From NCBI GenBank assembly GCA_014379815.1, contig JACMLA010000791.1, positions 1 to 16,041 on the forward strand: a stretch of DNA of 16,041 nt. The letters are read 5' to 3'. Source of the DNA: Bryobacteraceae bacterium (GTDB taxonomy: Bacteria; Acidobacteriota; Terriglobia; Bryobacterales; Bryobacteraceae). The translations under genes were made by a program, and so were the position numbers. Shown piece after piece: positions 8,040 through 14,520 of the stretch. How positions within the stretch are numbered: position 1 is the first letter of the stretch; each line of letters starts with the position of its first letter. The notes under the pieces are model-generated. The model did not search any database. It was given only the letters and a program-made list of their open reading frames with translations, and was not told the DNA's origin.

Positions 8040-8611
8040 ACACCACAGCAACAGCTTCGTTCGTGGATCAGTATCGATCGGAACTCGTCAGGACGCTGGA
8101 GACCCTCGACACAGCAAGAGTGGACGAGGCAATTGAGTGGTTCCGCGAGGCCCGAGATACCAATCGCCACATCTTCACGTGCGGAAACGGCGGCAGTGCG
8201 GCGACTGCTTCGCACTTCGCAACGGATATTATCAAGGGCGCTTCCTACACTCGCGAGAAGCGCTTCCGCATCCTGGCATTAACGGATTCGCTCTCCACGC
8301 TAACGGCGTATTCCAACGATGTCAGCTATGAGTGCGTCTTTGCCGAGCAGCTGAAGAATTTCGCGGAGCCTGGAGATCTGCTGCTTGCGATCAGCGGTTC
8401 TGGCAACTCGCCTAATGTTCTGCGCGCGGTGGAGTATGCCAACTCGGCAGGTTGCAAGACGATTGCGCTCACAGGAAGAGATGGAGGAAAACTTGGTCCT
8501 CTGGCGCAATTGAATATCCAGGTTCCTGTGCCGCATATGGGGCGGATTGAGGATGCTCATATGATTGTTTGCCATATGATTTGCTACTACTTCATGGATA
8601 CGGAAGGTTAG
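8036..8611 (+). CDS. SIS-domain sugar-phosphate isomerase, GmhA-like
   Basis: A 191-residue single SIS-domain protein close to sedoheptulose-7-phosphate isomerase GmhA in length and layout. It has TCGNGGSAATASHFATDI (48-65), the phosphate-binding ISGSGNSPNVLRA (119-131) and the C-terminal IEDAHMIVCHMI (171-182). In the known GmhA zinc site the ligands are His, Glu, Gln and His; by spacing the equivalents here are His60, Asp64, Glu172 and His180, so two of four are changed. The activity is therefore probably a GmhA-type ketose/aldose isomerisation but not certainly of sedoheptulose 7-phosphate. The ATG at 8036 overlaps the ROK stop and has AGGAG upstream; the longer frame back to 7946 is inside the ROK gene. 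It is the last gene of the operon. Confidence 0.88.
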   Translation: MNTTATASFVDQYRSELVRTLETLDTARVDEAIEWFREARDTNRHIFTCGNGGSAATASHFATDIIKGASYTREKRFRILALTDSLSTLTAYSNDVSYECVFAEQLKNFAEPGDLLLAISGSGNSPNVLRAVEYANSAGCKTIALTGRDGGKLGPLAQLNIQVPVPHMGRIEDAHMIVCHMICYYFMDTEG

Positions 8612-9049
8612 TCGGGGGCGACGTTGCACTGCCAACCACTGGCTAGGAAAAGGAATCAATCACGACCCGCCAGACTGTGGCAGACAGTTCCAGGCTTTGC
8701 GGCTGGTATTGCAGACCAACCCGGACTGAATTGGAAGTGCCACTCGGTCCAGTAAGCGGCAGTGTACATTGACAAAGATGAACCATGCAGTGAGGCTCGA
8801 AAAGCGGTCAGCCTCGGGCGATCGAGGTGGCTCTGAAGGACCAAATTTCGCACAGGACATCATTGTCGATCAAGTTCAACGGTTGATCGATTGGTGGGGC
8901 ACTCCAGGCCTCAAGCGGCTCGCCTCGCGAGGGTCCCGGACTTCTTAGCCTCTGGCACGAGCGATGGATGAATCAGAAGCGCCCAACTTTCGCCGAGTCG
9001 GTGATGCGTGCCCCTGGCGACGGATATAGCATGGTAGGAGAGCATCGGT
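8612..9049. other. 438-base gap without a recognised gene
   Basis: No recognisable gene was found. A 56-codon frame at 8778-8948 (plus) lacks a Shine-Dalgarno sequence and matches nothing I know. Minus-strand frames near 8656-8863 are similarly unsupported. CCTCGCGAGG at 8923-8932 is a 10-base palindrome. The gap probably holds degenerated accessory DNA, since the genes that follow are broken. No clear rho-independent terminator ends the operon. The AGGAG at 9036-9040 belongs to the brnT remnant. Confidence 0.5.
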
Positions 9050-9328
9050 TTGGATGTGCGTCATTTCCAGTTCGAGTGGGATGAGACAAAGACTTCCACG
9101 AACCTCCGCAAGCACGGTGTCTCCTTCGAGTTGGCGACATCGATTTTTGACGATTCCCGAATTCTCACTCTCGCCGACACAACGCACACCGAGGCGGAGG
9201 AACGCTGATTTTCGATTGGACTTGCGAGCACTGGAGCAGTGATGTCTGTTGCCTACCTTTGGACGGACGCCGTAACCGCACGTCGGGCGACGGCCACGGA
9301 GATTCGCGACTACATGGAGAACCAATGA
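9050..9328 (+). pseudogene. brnT: brnT toxin interrupted by an in-frame TGA
   Basis: The frame starting at TTG 9050, with AGGAG nine bases upstream, reads as a BrnT ribonuclease toxin: FQFEWDETKTSTNLRKHGVS then FDDSRILTLADTTHTEAEER. A TGA at 9206-9208 ends it after 52 codons. The same frame continues with FSIGLASTGAVMSVAYLW, then TARRATATEIRDYMENQ, the usual BrnT C-terminus, and stops at 9326-9328. Many relatives carry an aromatic residue after the EER, so TGG to TGA is a simple explanation (inference). The C-terminal part also seems four or five residues short just before ARRAT. Total intact length would be about 92 residues, normal for the family. The final TGA overlaps the brnA start by four bases (ATGA), the standard toxin-antitoxin arrangement. 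The toxin is probably dead. Confidence 0.85.
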
Positions 9329-9555
9329 CCAATCAACCCCCCGAAGACGAAATGCCAGCGGAAATCGACTTCAGAAAGGCGGCGAGAGGTCTTCATCATA
9401 TTCCAGCGGAGGCGGCTGTCTTTCTGCCCGCTTCGATCGAGAGAAGTGTATGGGAATATTTCTCGGACAAAGCCGAGCGCAGGGGTGTTGGCCTCTCGCA
9501 GCTTCTCACTGACGTTTTGAAACGCGACATTGAGATCAACGAAGCGCTGAAATAG
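9325..9555 (+). CDS. brnA: BrnA/CopG-type antitoxin, orphaned from its toxin
   Basis: A 76-residue antitoxin-like protein. It begins with the characteristic EIDFRKAARG (13-22), then FLPASIERSVWEYFSDKAER (33-52) and GLSQLLTDVLKRDIE (56-70), a short beta strand followed by two helices as in ribbon-helix-helix DNA-binding antitoxins. These proteins neutralise the toxin and repress their own operon. The ATG at 9325 lies on the toxin stop (ATGA) and is chosen over the longer frame beginning at 9259, which would overlap the toxin C-terminus. The gene is intact while its toxin partner carries a nonsense codon, so it may persist as a free repressor or as a neutral remnant. Confidence 0.82.
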   Translation: MTNQPPEDEMPAEIDFRKAARGLHHIPAEAAVFLPASIERSVWEYFSDKAERRGVGLSQLLTDVLKRDIEINEALK

Positions 9556-9682
9556 CCCTCCCGTTTCCTGGCCTGAACTCCCTGCCCGGTGAACCATCGA
9601 AAGTCCTGTTCAGAAATCGATTCGGGCCCATGCGTGGCCATAGGTCCACGCTGACGGCGAACGGGCAACCAGGCGAGCCGCG

Positions 9683-10056
9683 AACATCGCTTATCTTCAC
9701 AAGACGGCCACCTCTGATGTCGGCGTTAGCTTCCCTGATTTTCGAGGCTGCGTGACGGCCGGTAAGACCGTGGAGTAGGCAGATTATCAGCCCTTAGAGG
9801 CGTTAGCCTTTGCACGTCCAAGGCATGGTTGAAGATGGCGAGGACGTACCAGCGCTATCGACGCTTGACCAGTCGGCGGGCGACCCGGGACTGAGAGGCG
9901 CTGTCGCTGTTCGATTCTCTCTTCAGCCGTTGGAGAGAACGGTACGGGCCAACATTACTGCGCGAAAGCCAACTGGAAAAGATCGCACGGAACGCTCGGC
10001 TCGAAGGTGGTCCCCCGCTGACCACCATTCTGCGCGCAAATCCCTTGGCTGATTAG
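9683..10056 (+). pseudogene. hicB: hicB antitoxin remnant (one stop, two frameshifts)
   Basis: Three frames together spell a HicB antitoxin. First, from about 9683: IAYLHKTATSDVGVSFPDF then RGCVTAGKTVE, ended by TAG at 9776-9778 where relatives continue EEA. The same frame goes on to LEALAF, where an extra T in TTTG (9809-9812) shifts it; the next frame reads LHVQGMVEDGEDVPALSTLD and RGAVAV. A second +1 shift near 9961-9972 leads to QLEKIARNARLEG and a stop at 10054-10056. No start codon remains at the 5' end, and no hicA toxin was recognised upstream. HicB proteins pair a partial RNase-H-like fold with a DNA-binding tail and neutralise HicA. The 3' end touches the end of the convergent PEP-CTERM gene. 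Confidence 0.85.
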
Positions 10057-10721
10057 GCGGTTCGGCGCCGGGATAATACGAGACTTAGCAGTCCGCCGCT
10101 TAGGAGCAGCATGGACGAGGGCTCGGGTGTGGTAACCGGGGCGACGTCGTTGTCTGGTGCGAAGTCTGCAATCTGCTCGTTATTCGCAAGGCCGGTACGG
10201 GGCCACAGGTTCACCTTGTAATCAACAGGCAGCAGACCTTTGGACGCTAGAAAGTTTGCCGAGACCACGCCCTGGATCATGTTCCCGCTTACGGTGACGG
10301 AGCCGGGCGCCAGATTGACGTTTGCGACCGGATTCGGAGCGAAGTCGATGATTGTTCCCGTGAGATCGGGGCGGAGTACCACGATGATGTCGAAAAGAAC
10401 GCCGGGGCGGAAGTCCCCGAAAAACTGATTGTGGGTGCCGCGATCCACGCCCCACACGTAGAGGGCTTCTTCGGTGGTTCCGATCGCGCCATTGTGAAAG
10501 CTTCGGAAGGTAAAGTCCGTTCCATTGAAGAAAACTTCGGCTCTCAGGACATCGAGGTCTCCGTTGTGAGGGCCGTTGAAGCTCGGCAAGAAGTCATCAG
10601 CCGCATCGATGATGGGTGCTGCGAAAACGGGCGCGCTTGTGACACCGCAGACCAGCGCGGTGAGGATCATTAGTATTGAGCGAATGACAGATGAGTTCTG
10701 TCGAAACGAAAACAGGATCAT
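10053..10721 (-). CDS. PEP-CTERM sorted exported protein, function unknown
   Basis: A 222-residue secreted protein. Residues 12-34 form a Sec signal peptide (SVIRSILMILTALVCGVTSA then PVFA with probable cleavage after Ala34 or Ala35). The C-terminus has the exosortase sorting signal: TPEPSSM around Pro199-Glu200-Pro201, a short leucine-rich membrane helix and a basic SRRR end. Such proteins are anchored and cleaved by an exosortase, none of which is encoded here. The mature part is rich in Asn, Gly and Phe and predicted beta-structured; no enzymatic motif was seen. The ATG at 10721 has AGGAG nine bases upstream. The gene is intact and ends against the hicB remnant. A surface or biofilm-matrix role is typical of the class but is inference here. 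Confidence 0.85.
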   Translation of the reverse strand: MILFSFRQNSSVIRSILMILTALVCGVTSAPVFAAPIIDAADDFLPSFNGPHNGDLDVLRAEVFFNGTDFTFRSFHNGAIGTTEEALYVWGVDRGTHNQFFGDFRPGVLFDIIVVLRPDLTGTIIDFAPNPVANVNLAPGSVTVSGNMIQGVVSANFLASKGLLPVDYKVNLWPRTGLANNEQIADFAPDNDVAPVTTPEPSSMLLLSGGLLSLVLSRRRTA

Positions 10722-10824
10722 AGAGTGACACTCCTAAGGGACTGCTGGTGAAATTGGGCAGTCTCACCCTTTACCTGCGTGAAGAATTCGGCGGAGTGTA
10801 CGTTAAACGGTGAAGGTTGTATCC

Positions 10825-11526
10825 TCAGGCGGCTTGGTCGAATTGGTTTTTCGAAGTGCCTGGTTGGGATTGCGAAACAAAGCCAATTCCTGGTGTATCG
10901 CGGCGGGCTCGTCTTTCGGCCTTGCGATCCGCGCGGTCGTTGGCTCGGCGCTGGGTTCGGCTGAGGTATGAGGTTTCTCTCGGATTTGTCTCGCATTCCG
11001 GTTCGTCGACGTCGCCTGCGGAGTTTTCGGCGTAACCTTGTGTAGTTGCTCCGCTGCTCTGCCGTTGTTTCTGGACCTTCCTTAGTTCTGCGAGGGCGTA
11101 GCGCCACTCCCGGCTTGCGTTGGCTACATAGCGGAGGACGAGACCTAGTCGTTTCTGACCCACTGGATCCAGGAACAGATCGAAGACGATTTGCTCCGGA
11201 CCCGCGAGGTGTTCTGTGCCAGCGGGCGCGACAGATGCCATGAAAGCGGCTTCGATTCCCAGCAGACGCTGATAGCGCCAGCCTGTGACGGCCACCAGGT
11301 GAGTGAGAGTGTGTTCCTGCTCGCCCTGTGGGTTGTAACCTTCGACTAGTGAATCGTGCAGAGCTTCGAAAGCTTCTTTGCTTTCCCACGGCAGGACGGT
11401 CTGGCGTGAAGTGGCTCCGTGAGAGATCGCATTACCTGCGACATGGAGCTTGCCTTCTTCGGTGACCGGACCGGTGGAGAACTGAGAGTTGGCGCGATTT
11501 GCGAGAATCTGTTCGAGTGATGCCAT
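10825..11526 (-). CDS. ANRAN-STGP family protein, function unknown
   Basis: A 233-residue protein whose start, ILANRANSQFSTGPVTEEGK (7-26) followed by NAISHGATSRQTVLP, matches an uncharacterised family that occurs in many copies in Acidobacteriota genomes (from memory). The middle is helical and resembles the family core (HLVAVTGWRYQRLLGIEAAF). The C-terminal third, from about residue 155, is low-complexity: ECETNPRETS, then an Arg/Asp/Ala-rich run and a tail without clear structure. ETNP-type tails of variable length are usual for this family. There is no signal peptide or membrane segment. AAGGA lies eight bases before the ATG at 11526. Function is unknown; the basic tail could bind nucleic acid, which is a guess. 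Confidence 0.75.
   Translation of the reverse strand: MASLEQILANRANSQFSTGPVTEEGKLHVAGNAISHGATSRQTVLPWESKEAFEALHDSLVEGYNPQGEQEHTLTHLVAVTGWRYQRLLGIEAAFMASVAPAGTEHLAGPEQIVFDLFLDPVGQKRLGLVLRYVANASREWRYALAELRKVQKQRQSSGATTQGYAENSAGDVDEPECETNPRETSYLSRTQRRANDRADRKAERRARRDTPGIGFVSQSQPGTSKNQFDQAA
10867..10999. repeat. Imperfect inverted repeat in the ANRAN-STGP gene tail
   Basis: GGATTGCGAAACAAAGCC at 10867-10884 and the reverse complement of GGAATGCGAGACAAATCC at 10982-10999 match at 15 of 18 bases. Both read as a C-E-T-(N/K)-P peptide, one on each strand: CETNP in the minus-strand gene and CETKP on the plus strand. The arms are separated by about 97 bases. Confidence 0.6.
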
Positions 11527-11694
11527 GGTGTCGTCCTTGCGGCGCGTAGTCCGGGTTCTCCGGCGCGCGACGTGATTGTCTCAGAGGGTTGTATGGATTG
11601 GGATGCCGATTCGCGGCGTGGTGCGGGTAAGTTGTTGAACCGGCACACATGGAAATATTTTCAGGAAAGGGCAACGCACCCCAAATTGGCCGCG

Positions 11695-11717
11695 GATAAA
11701 CGAAGATGAACGCCGAT
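11695..11717. repeat. Short 10-bp-period repeat GATAAACGAA/GATGAACGCC/GAT
   Basis: Two 10-base units sharing GATRAACG are followed by a third GAT in the 250-base spacer between the divergent ANRAN-STGP and antitoxin-like genes. It resembles degenerate intergenic 'GATNAACGCNGAT' repeats that I recall from several bacterial genomes (unverified). Confidence 0.4.
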
Positions 11718-11776
11718 TCTAATTTGCTGACCGAGCGCATTTAGACGGAGCGATGTAATCTGCAAATGAGGCGAGT

Positions 11777-12052
11777 ATGAGCCGTGTTCAAGAACTGGAA
11801 AAGCAAATAGCCGAGCTGGATCCGGTGGAATTGAGAGATCTTCGCGAGTGGTTTGAGCGTTACGATGCCGAGGCGCGGGACGGCAGATTGATTCCGATTC
11901 GAAGAGCGGCAAGTTGTCCCGGCTCGATGCACCTTTACCACTTGCTGGTGGACCACGGTTTCTCCTTTCCTGACGTTACGTGGGACTTAGCACCACTTGG
12001 CGCTTTCCTCAAAGAGTTGCGGAGGATCCCGAAACCCGAAAGAAGCGAGTAA
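11777..12052 (+). pseudogene. Frameshifted antitoxin-like gene (RelE/ParE-partner type)
   Basis: The open frame has 91 codons, but only the first 35 or so look like the family: RVQELEKQIAELDPVELRDL then REWFERYDAEA, which opens small antitoxins paired with RelE/ParE toxins. After GAG-GCG-CGG-GAC the reading shifts: one frame over, from 11884, the sequence reads QIDSDSKSGKLSRLDA, the expected continuation (W-D-x-Q-I-x-x-D-x-x-x-G-K-L). A single lost base near 11881-11883, as in GACCGGCAG to GACGGCAG, explains this. The remaining frame-0 tail (LLVDHGFSFPDVTWDLAPLG then AFLKELRRIPKPE) is not part of that family. No toxin gene follows. The ATG has a GAGG a few bases upstream. The intact 91-codon frame could still be translated as an altered protein. 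Confidence 0.65.
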
Positions 12053-12141
12053 CAGCTCAATGAGCGGCAACGGCTAAGGGCGTATCGAATCTCCATTTGA
12101 TTGTTAGAAAGGCCAATGGCCACGAACTAGCAGCGGATACC

Positions 12142-12572
12142 TTCGGTTCATCGCGCGACCGGCTGGAGCGAGCCTATGAGCTGGATGCCGAGATACGTCG
12201 TGACCTGCCACCGATGTTCGCTAAGAACCTGGGTGTACCGTGTCGCTCACAACGTTGCCACTGGGCACGTGATTCGGCAGCGGCGGATCACGGACCGGCT
12301 GGTGAGCATTGAGTCCATCGAGGCCATGCCCGGTATCGATCACGTGGAACTGGCCGCCACCCAGGCCGAAGCGCTCGATCGTCTCTCGATGCTTAGTCCA
12401 GCGCCTGAAACCACTCGACCGGCAAATCATCGTTTCCTATCTCGAAGGAATGGACGCAAGCCCGATCGGCGATCTTACCGGGTTGTCGTCGGGCAACATC
12501 GCGATGAAAGTTCACCGAATCAAAAACATTCTGAGACGCTGGTTCGGCGAAGGAGGACTTCATGCGAAGTGA
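12142..12572 (+). pseudogene. ECF sigma factor remnant
   Basis: Three frames rebuild an ECF (sigma-70 family) factor. Frame 1 (12142-12207): FGSSRDRLERAYELDAEIRR, the start of region 2. A deletion of perhaps 60 bases follows, because the DNA jumps directly to frame 2 (12212-12394): RCSLRTWVYRVAHNVATGHV and onward, the end of region 2 and the linker. An extra A at 12395 then shifts to frame 0: QRLKPLDRQIIVSYLEGMDA, SPIGDLTGLSSGNIAMKVHR and a stop at 12570, a well-kept region 4 helix-turn-helix. The N-terminus before 12142 is degraded. Such factors direct RNA polymerase to specific promoters. Its 3' end overlaps the start of the membrane-protein gene by 11 bases, a normal coupled arrangement. 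Confidence 0.8.
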
Positions 12573-13009
12573 TTTCCACATTAAGGACTCGCTAGGGATC
12601 TGGCAAGACCAGCCTACGGAGCCATTCACAATGTCAGCAAACGCGTTGCGCTACAGGGCGCTGGAGCGGCAGTCAAAAGCCCGTCTTGAGGCGCAGGTTT
12701 CGGTGGTCATCGGCCTCGTCCTGAGCGCCTTCTTTGCGTGGACCTTAACCAGAGAAGCGACGCGACTACCTCCGCCACCGTTGGTGGAGGTCAGGACTGC
12801 CCTTCCTGCTACCAGGCATGGCTATGGTCATTGTGGGCACAGGGGCACAAAAGGCACCCCCGAATCCGTTGCGGAATGCTTTTCCCTTCTTCATGGTTCT
12901 CGCTGTGTGGGCCGTACTGTTTTTCGCTATGAGAAAGAAGCTCGGACGGGAGAATCTCCAGCAGGAGATCGAGGATTTGCGTGCGTTTGAGACAGAGAAT
13001 CACTCATGA
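12562..13009 (+). pseudogene. Sigma-linked membrane protein with internal deletion
   Basis: The ATG at 12562 has a perfect AGGAGG ahead of it and opens with IWQDQPTEPFTMSANALRY, the start of a protein family commonly encoded just after this kind of ECF sigma factor in Acidobacteriota (from memory). A membrane helix follows (VSVVIGLVLSAFFAWTL). Around 12749 the family sequence jumps to another frame: EKRRDYLRHRWWRSGLPFLL, PGMAMVIVGTG, a second helix FPFFMVLAVWAVLFFAM and the tail LQQEIEDLRAFE, stop at 13007. Relatives have about 50 more residues between the two parts, so a deletion of more than 100 bases plus a frame change is inferred. Left in frame, translation would run to 12990 with a nonsense tail. 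The intact protein may be an anti-sigma-like partner. Confidence 0.75.
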
Positions 13010-13105
13010 GGGAAGCCTTACCTCCCTCTGCGAACTTCGCAACGTGACTCATTGCTGGTTGAGAGCCGTGAACATTTGTGGGCCAATTGTTTAAAGGAGT
13101 CTGCC

Positions 13106-14329
13106 ATGTCGAGCCAGTCCGCGGACGGAACGCGTCCTCTACCCGACCGTCCCAACCTTCAGCACTTTGAAGATCAAGCCAGAGATCTGCTCGAGGCAGG
13201 GGGCGCGAAGTCTCTTACCGACGCCCAACTGCAAATCGCCACGCTCTATGGGTTCGCAAGCTGGCCGAAACTCAAAGAGCACTTAGATTCTCTTGAAGAG
13301 GTTGGACAGCTTAAGCAGGCAATCGACAGCAACGATCTCGATCGAGTCAGGAGTCTCATGAGCAGTAACCCGGCGTTGCATCGAGCACCGTTGGGGTACG
13401 CACAGAATGGCCCGCTTACTTGGGTCGCGGAATGCCGCGTTCCGTGGGAACCGCCGTCACCGGTAAGGCTCGCGATGGCTGAGTGGATGATCGAGCATGG
13501 ATCCGACGTTCACCAGGGTGGCGACGGGCCTTTGATGCGGGCAGCGCTTCGGGGTGAGCGGATCCCGATGATGGAACTTTTGGTCGCGCATGGCGCAGAT
13601 GTGAACGCGGAGTGGAACGGCGATTTTCCGATTCTGTTTGCGCCATGTGAATCTGTCGCGCCTGCCGCGATGAGCTGGCTTCTGGAACATGGTGCGGATC
13701 CGAACTGCCCAAAACCGGGGAGGCGAATGACCGCTCTGGATTACTTGATCGGAACGTATGCCCGCTCGCAGGACCTGGCGACTTGTATCGATCTCCTGAT
13801 CAACGCTGGTGGCGTCACGCGCTACAACCTGCCCGGTGTGCTCGACGTTCTTCAGGACCGGGTGGATCGATTAAGAGGGCATCTGGATGACAACCCGGAC
13901 CTGGTAAACAGACGGTTTCCCGAGCTGGACTGTGGCAGCACTGGGGCTCGGCGACTTTTGCTGCAGGGAGGGACGCTTCTGCATGTTGCCGCGGAGTACG
14001 GCAGTATGGAATCGGCGAGGCTTCTGTTGGCACGGGGAGCGTTGGTGGATGCGCGGGCACTCGTTGATGAAGCTGGAGTCGGTGGACAGACCCCGATCTT
14101 CCATGCCGTGACGCAGTTCCGCGATACGGGACTTGCCATGACACGCTTGCTTCTGGACTCCGGAGCCGACCTATCTCTGCGGGTAAAGTTGCCGGGACAT
14201 TACGAGAAGCCGGAGGAAGTCGTGGAGTGTACTCCTCTGTCTTACGCCATGCTTTTCCCGGGTTCTGAATTCCCGGGCGGCAACGAGGAGACCGTTCGCC
14301 TGCTTCGCGAGAGACTAGCCCCGGAGTAG
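13106..14329 (+). CDS. Ankyrin-repeat protein
   Basis: A 407-residue, apparently cytoplasmic protein-protein interaction protein with no signal peptide. Residues 11-63 (LPDRPNLQHFEDQARDLL ... LYGFASWPKLKEHLDSL) form the N-terminal helical domain often placed before ankyrin repeats in soil Acidobacteriota and Planctomycetes. Ankyrin-type repeats follow: around 121-170 (MAEWMIEHGSDV; MMELLVAHGADVNA), 186-200 (MSWLLEHGADPN), 288-315 (GGTLLHVAAEYGSMESARLL) and 327-358 (GQTPIFHAVTQ; RLLLDSGADLSL). The ATG at 13106 is chosen because GGAG stands about eight bases upstream; the longer frame from 13052 has no such signal. It is intact and lies next to the broken sigma/membrane pair. Its partner protein cannot be predicted. 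Confidence 0.9.
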   Translation: MSSQSADGTRPLPDRPNLQHFEDQARDLLEAGGAKSLTDAQLQIATLYGFASWPKLKEHLDSLEEVGQLKQAIDSNDLDRVRSLMSSNPALHRAPLGYAQNGPLTWVAECRVPWEPPSPVRLAMAEWMIEHGSDVHQGGDGPLMRAALRGERIPMMELLVAHGADVNAEWNGDFPILFAPCESVAPAAMSWLLEHGADPNCPKPGRRMTALDYLIGTYARSQDLATCIDLLINAGGVTRYNLPGVLDVLQDRVDRLRGHLDDNPDLVNRRFPELDCGSTGARRLLLQGGTLLHVAAEYGSMESARLLLARGALVDARALVDEAGVGGQTPIFHAVTQFRDTGLAMTRLLLDSGADLSLRVKLPGHYEKPEEVVECTPLSYAMLFPGSEFPGGNEETVRLLRERLAPE

Positions 14330-14334
14330 AATCC

Positions 14335-14355
14335 GCCTATAAGAGCCTATAAGAG
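14335..14355. repeat. 10-bp perfect tandem duplication after the ankyrin stop
   Basis: GCCTATAAGA occurs twice in a row (14335-14344, 14345-14354) followed by G, seven bases after the TAG at 14327-14329. The rest of the 191-base convergent spacer (to 14520) holds no recognised gene, though a plus-strand frame from about 14370 onward stays open without a start signal; no strong terminator hairpin was found. Confidence 0.9.
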
Positions 14356-14520
14356 AGGAGCGACGTTGATGGAGAGCTTCGAAGTGTCGACGCCAGCACG
14401 CTCCGTCTGGGTCCGTTAATCCAGATCATAGCCCGCGTGGTCGAAGCCGGGCGGCACTACGCGCAGGGAGAACCAGGAATAGAGGACTGGCAGGACTTTC
14501 CGGTTCTCAAACTGACCGCA

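Noticed and set aside
8778..8948. 56-codon plus-strand frame with ATG in the 8612-9049 gap
   Set aside because: No ribosome binding site and no recognised similarity; possible debris only.
9206..9208. TGA in brnT as a selenocysteine codon
   Set aside because: No selenoprotein family is known for BrnT and no selenocysteine insertion hairpin was seen; a nonsense mutation is simpler.
8945..9325. 126-codon minus-strand frame across the brnT region
   Set aside because: The plus strand clearly spells BrnT there and ends in a 4-base overlap with brnA; the minus frame has no features.
10718..11389. 223-codon Arg/Ser-rich minus-strand frame overlapping the ANRAN-STGP gene
   Set aside because: Same strand, shifted frame, low-complexity composition; the other frame has the family N-terminus and ribosome binding site.
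14369..14419. 16-codon ORF with GAGGAG upstream after the ankyrin gene
   Set aside because: Too short to judge and without similarity; the ribosome-binding-like sequence partly comes from the tandem repeat.
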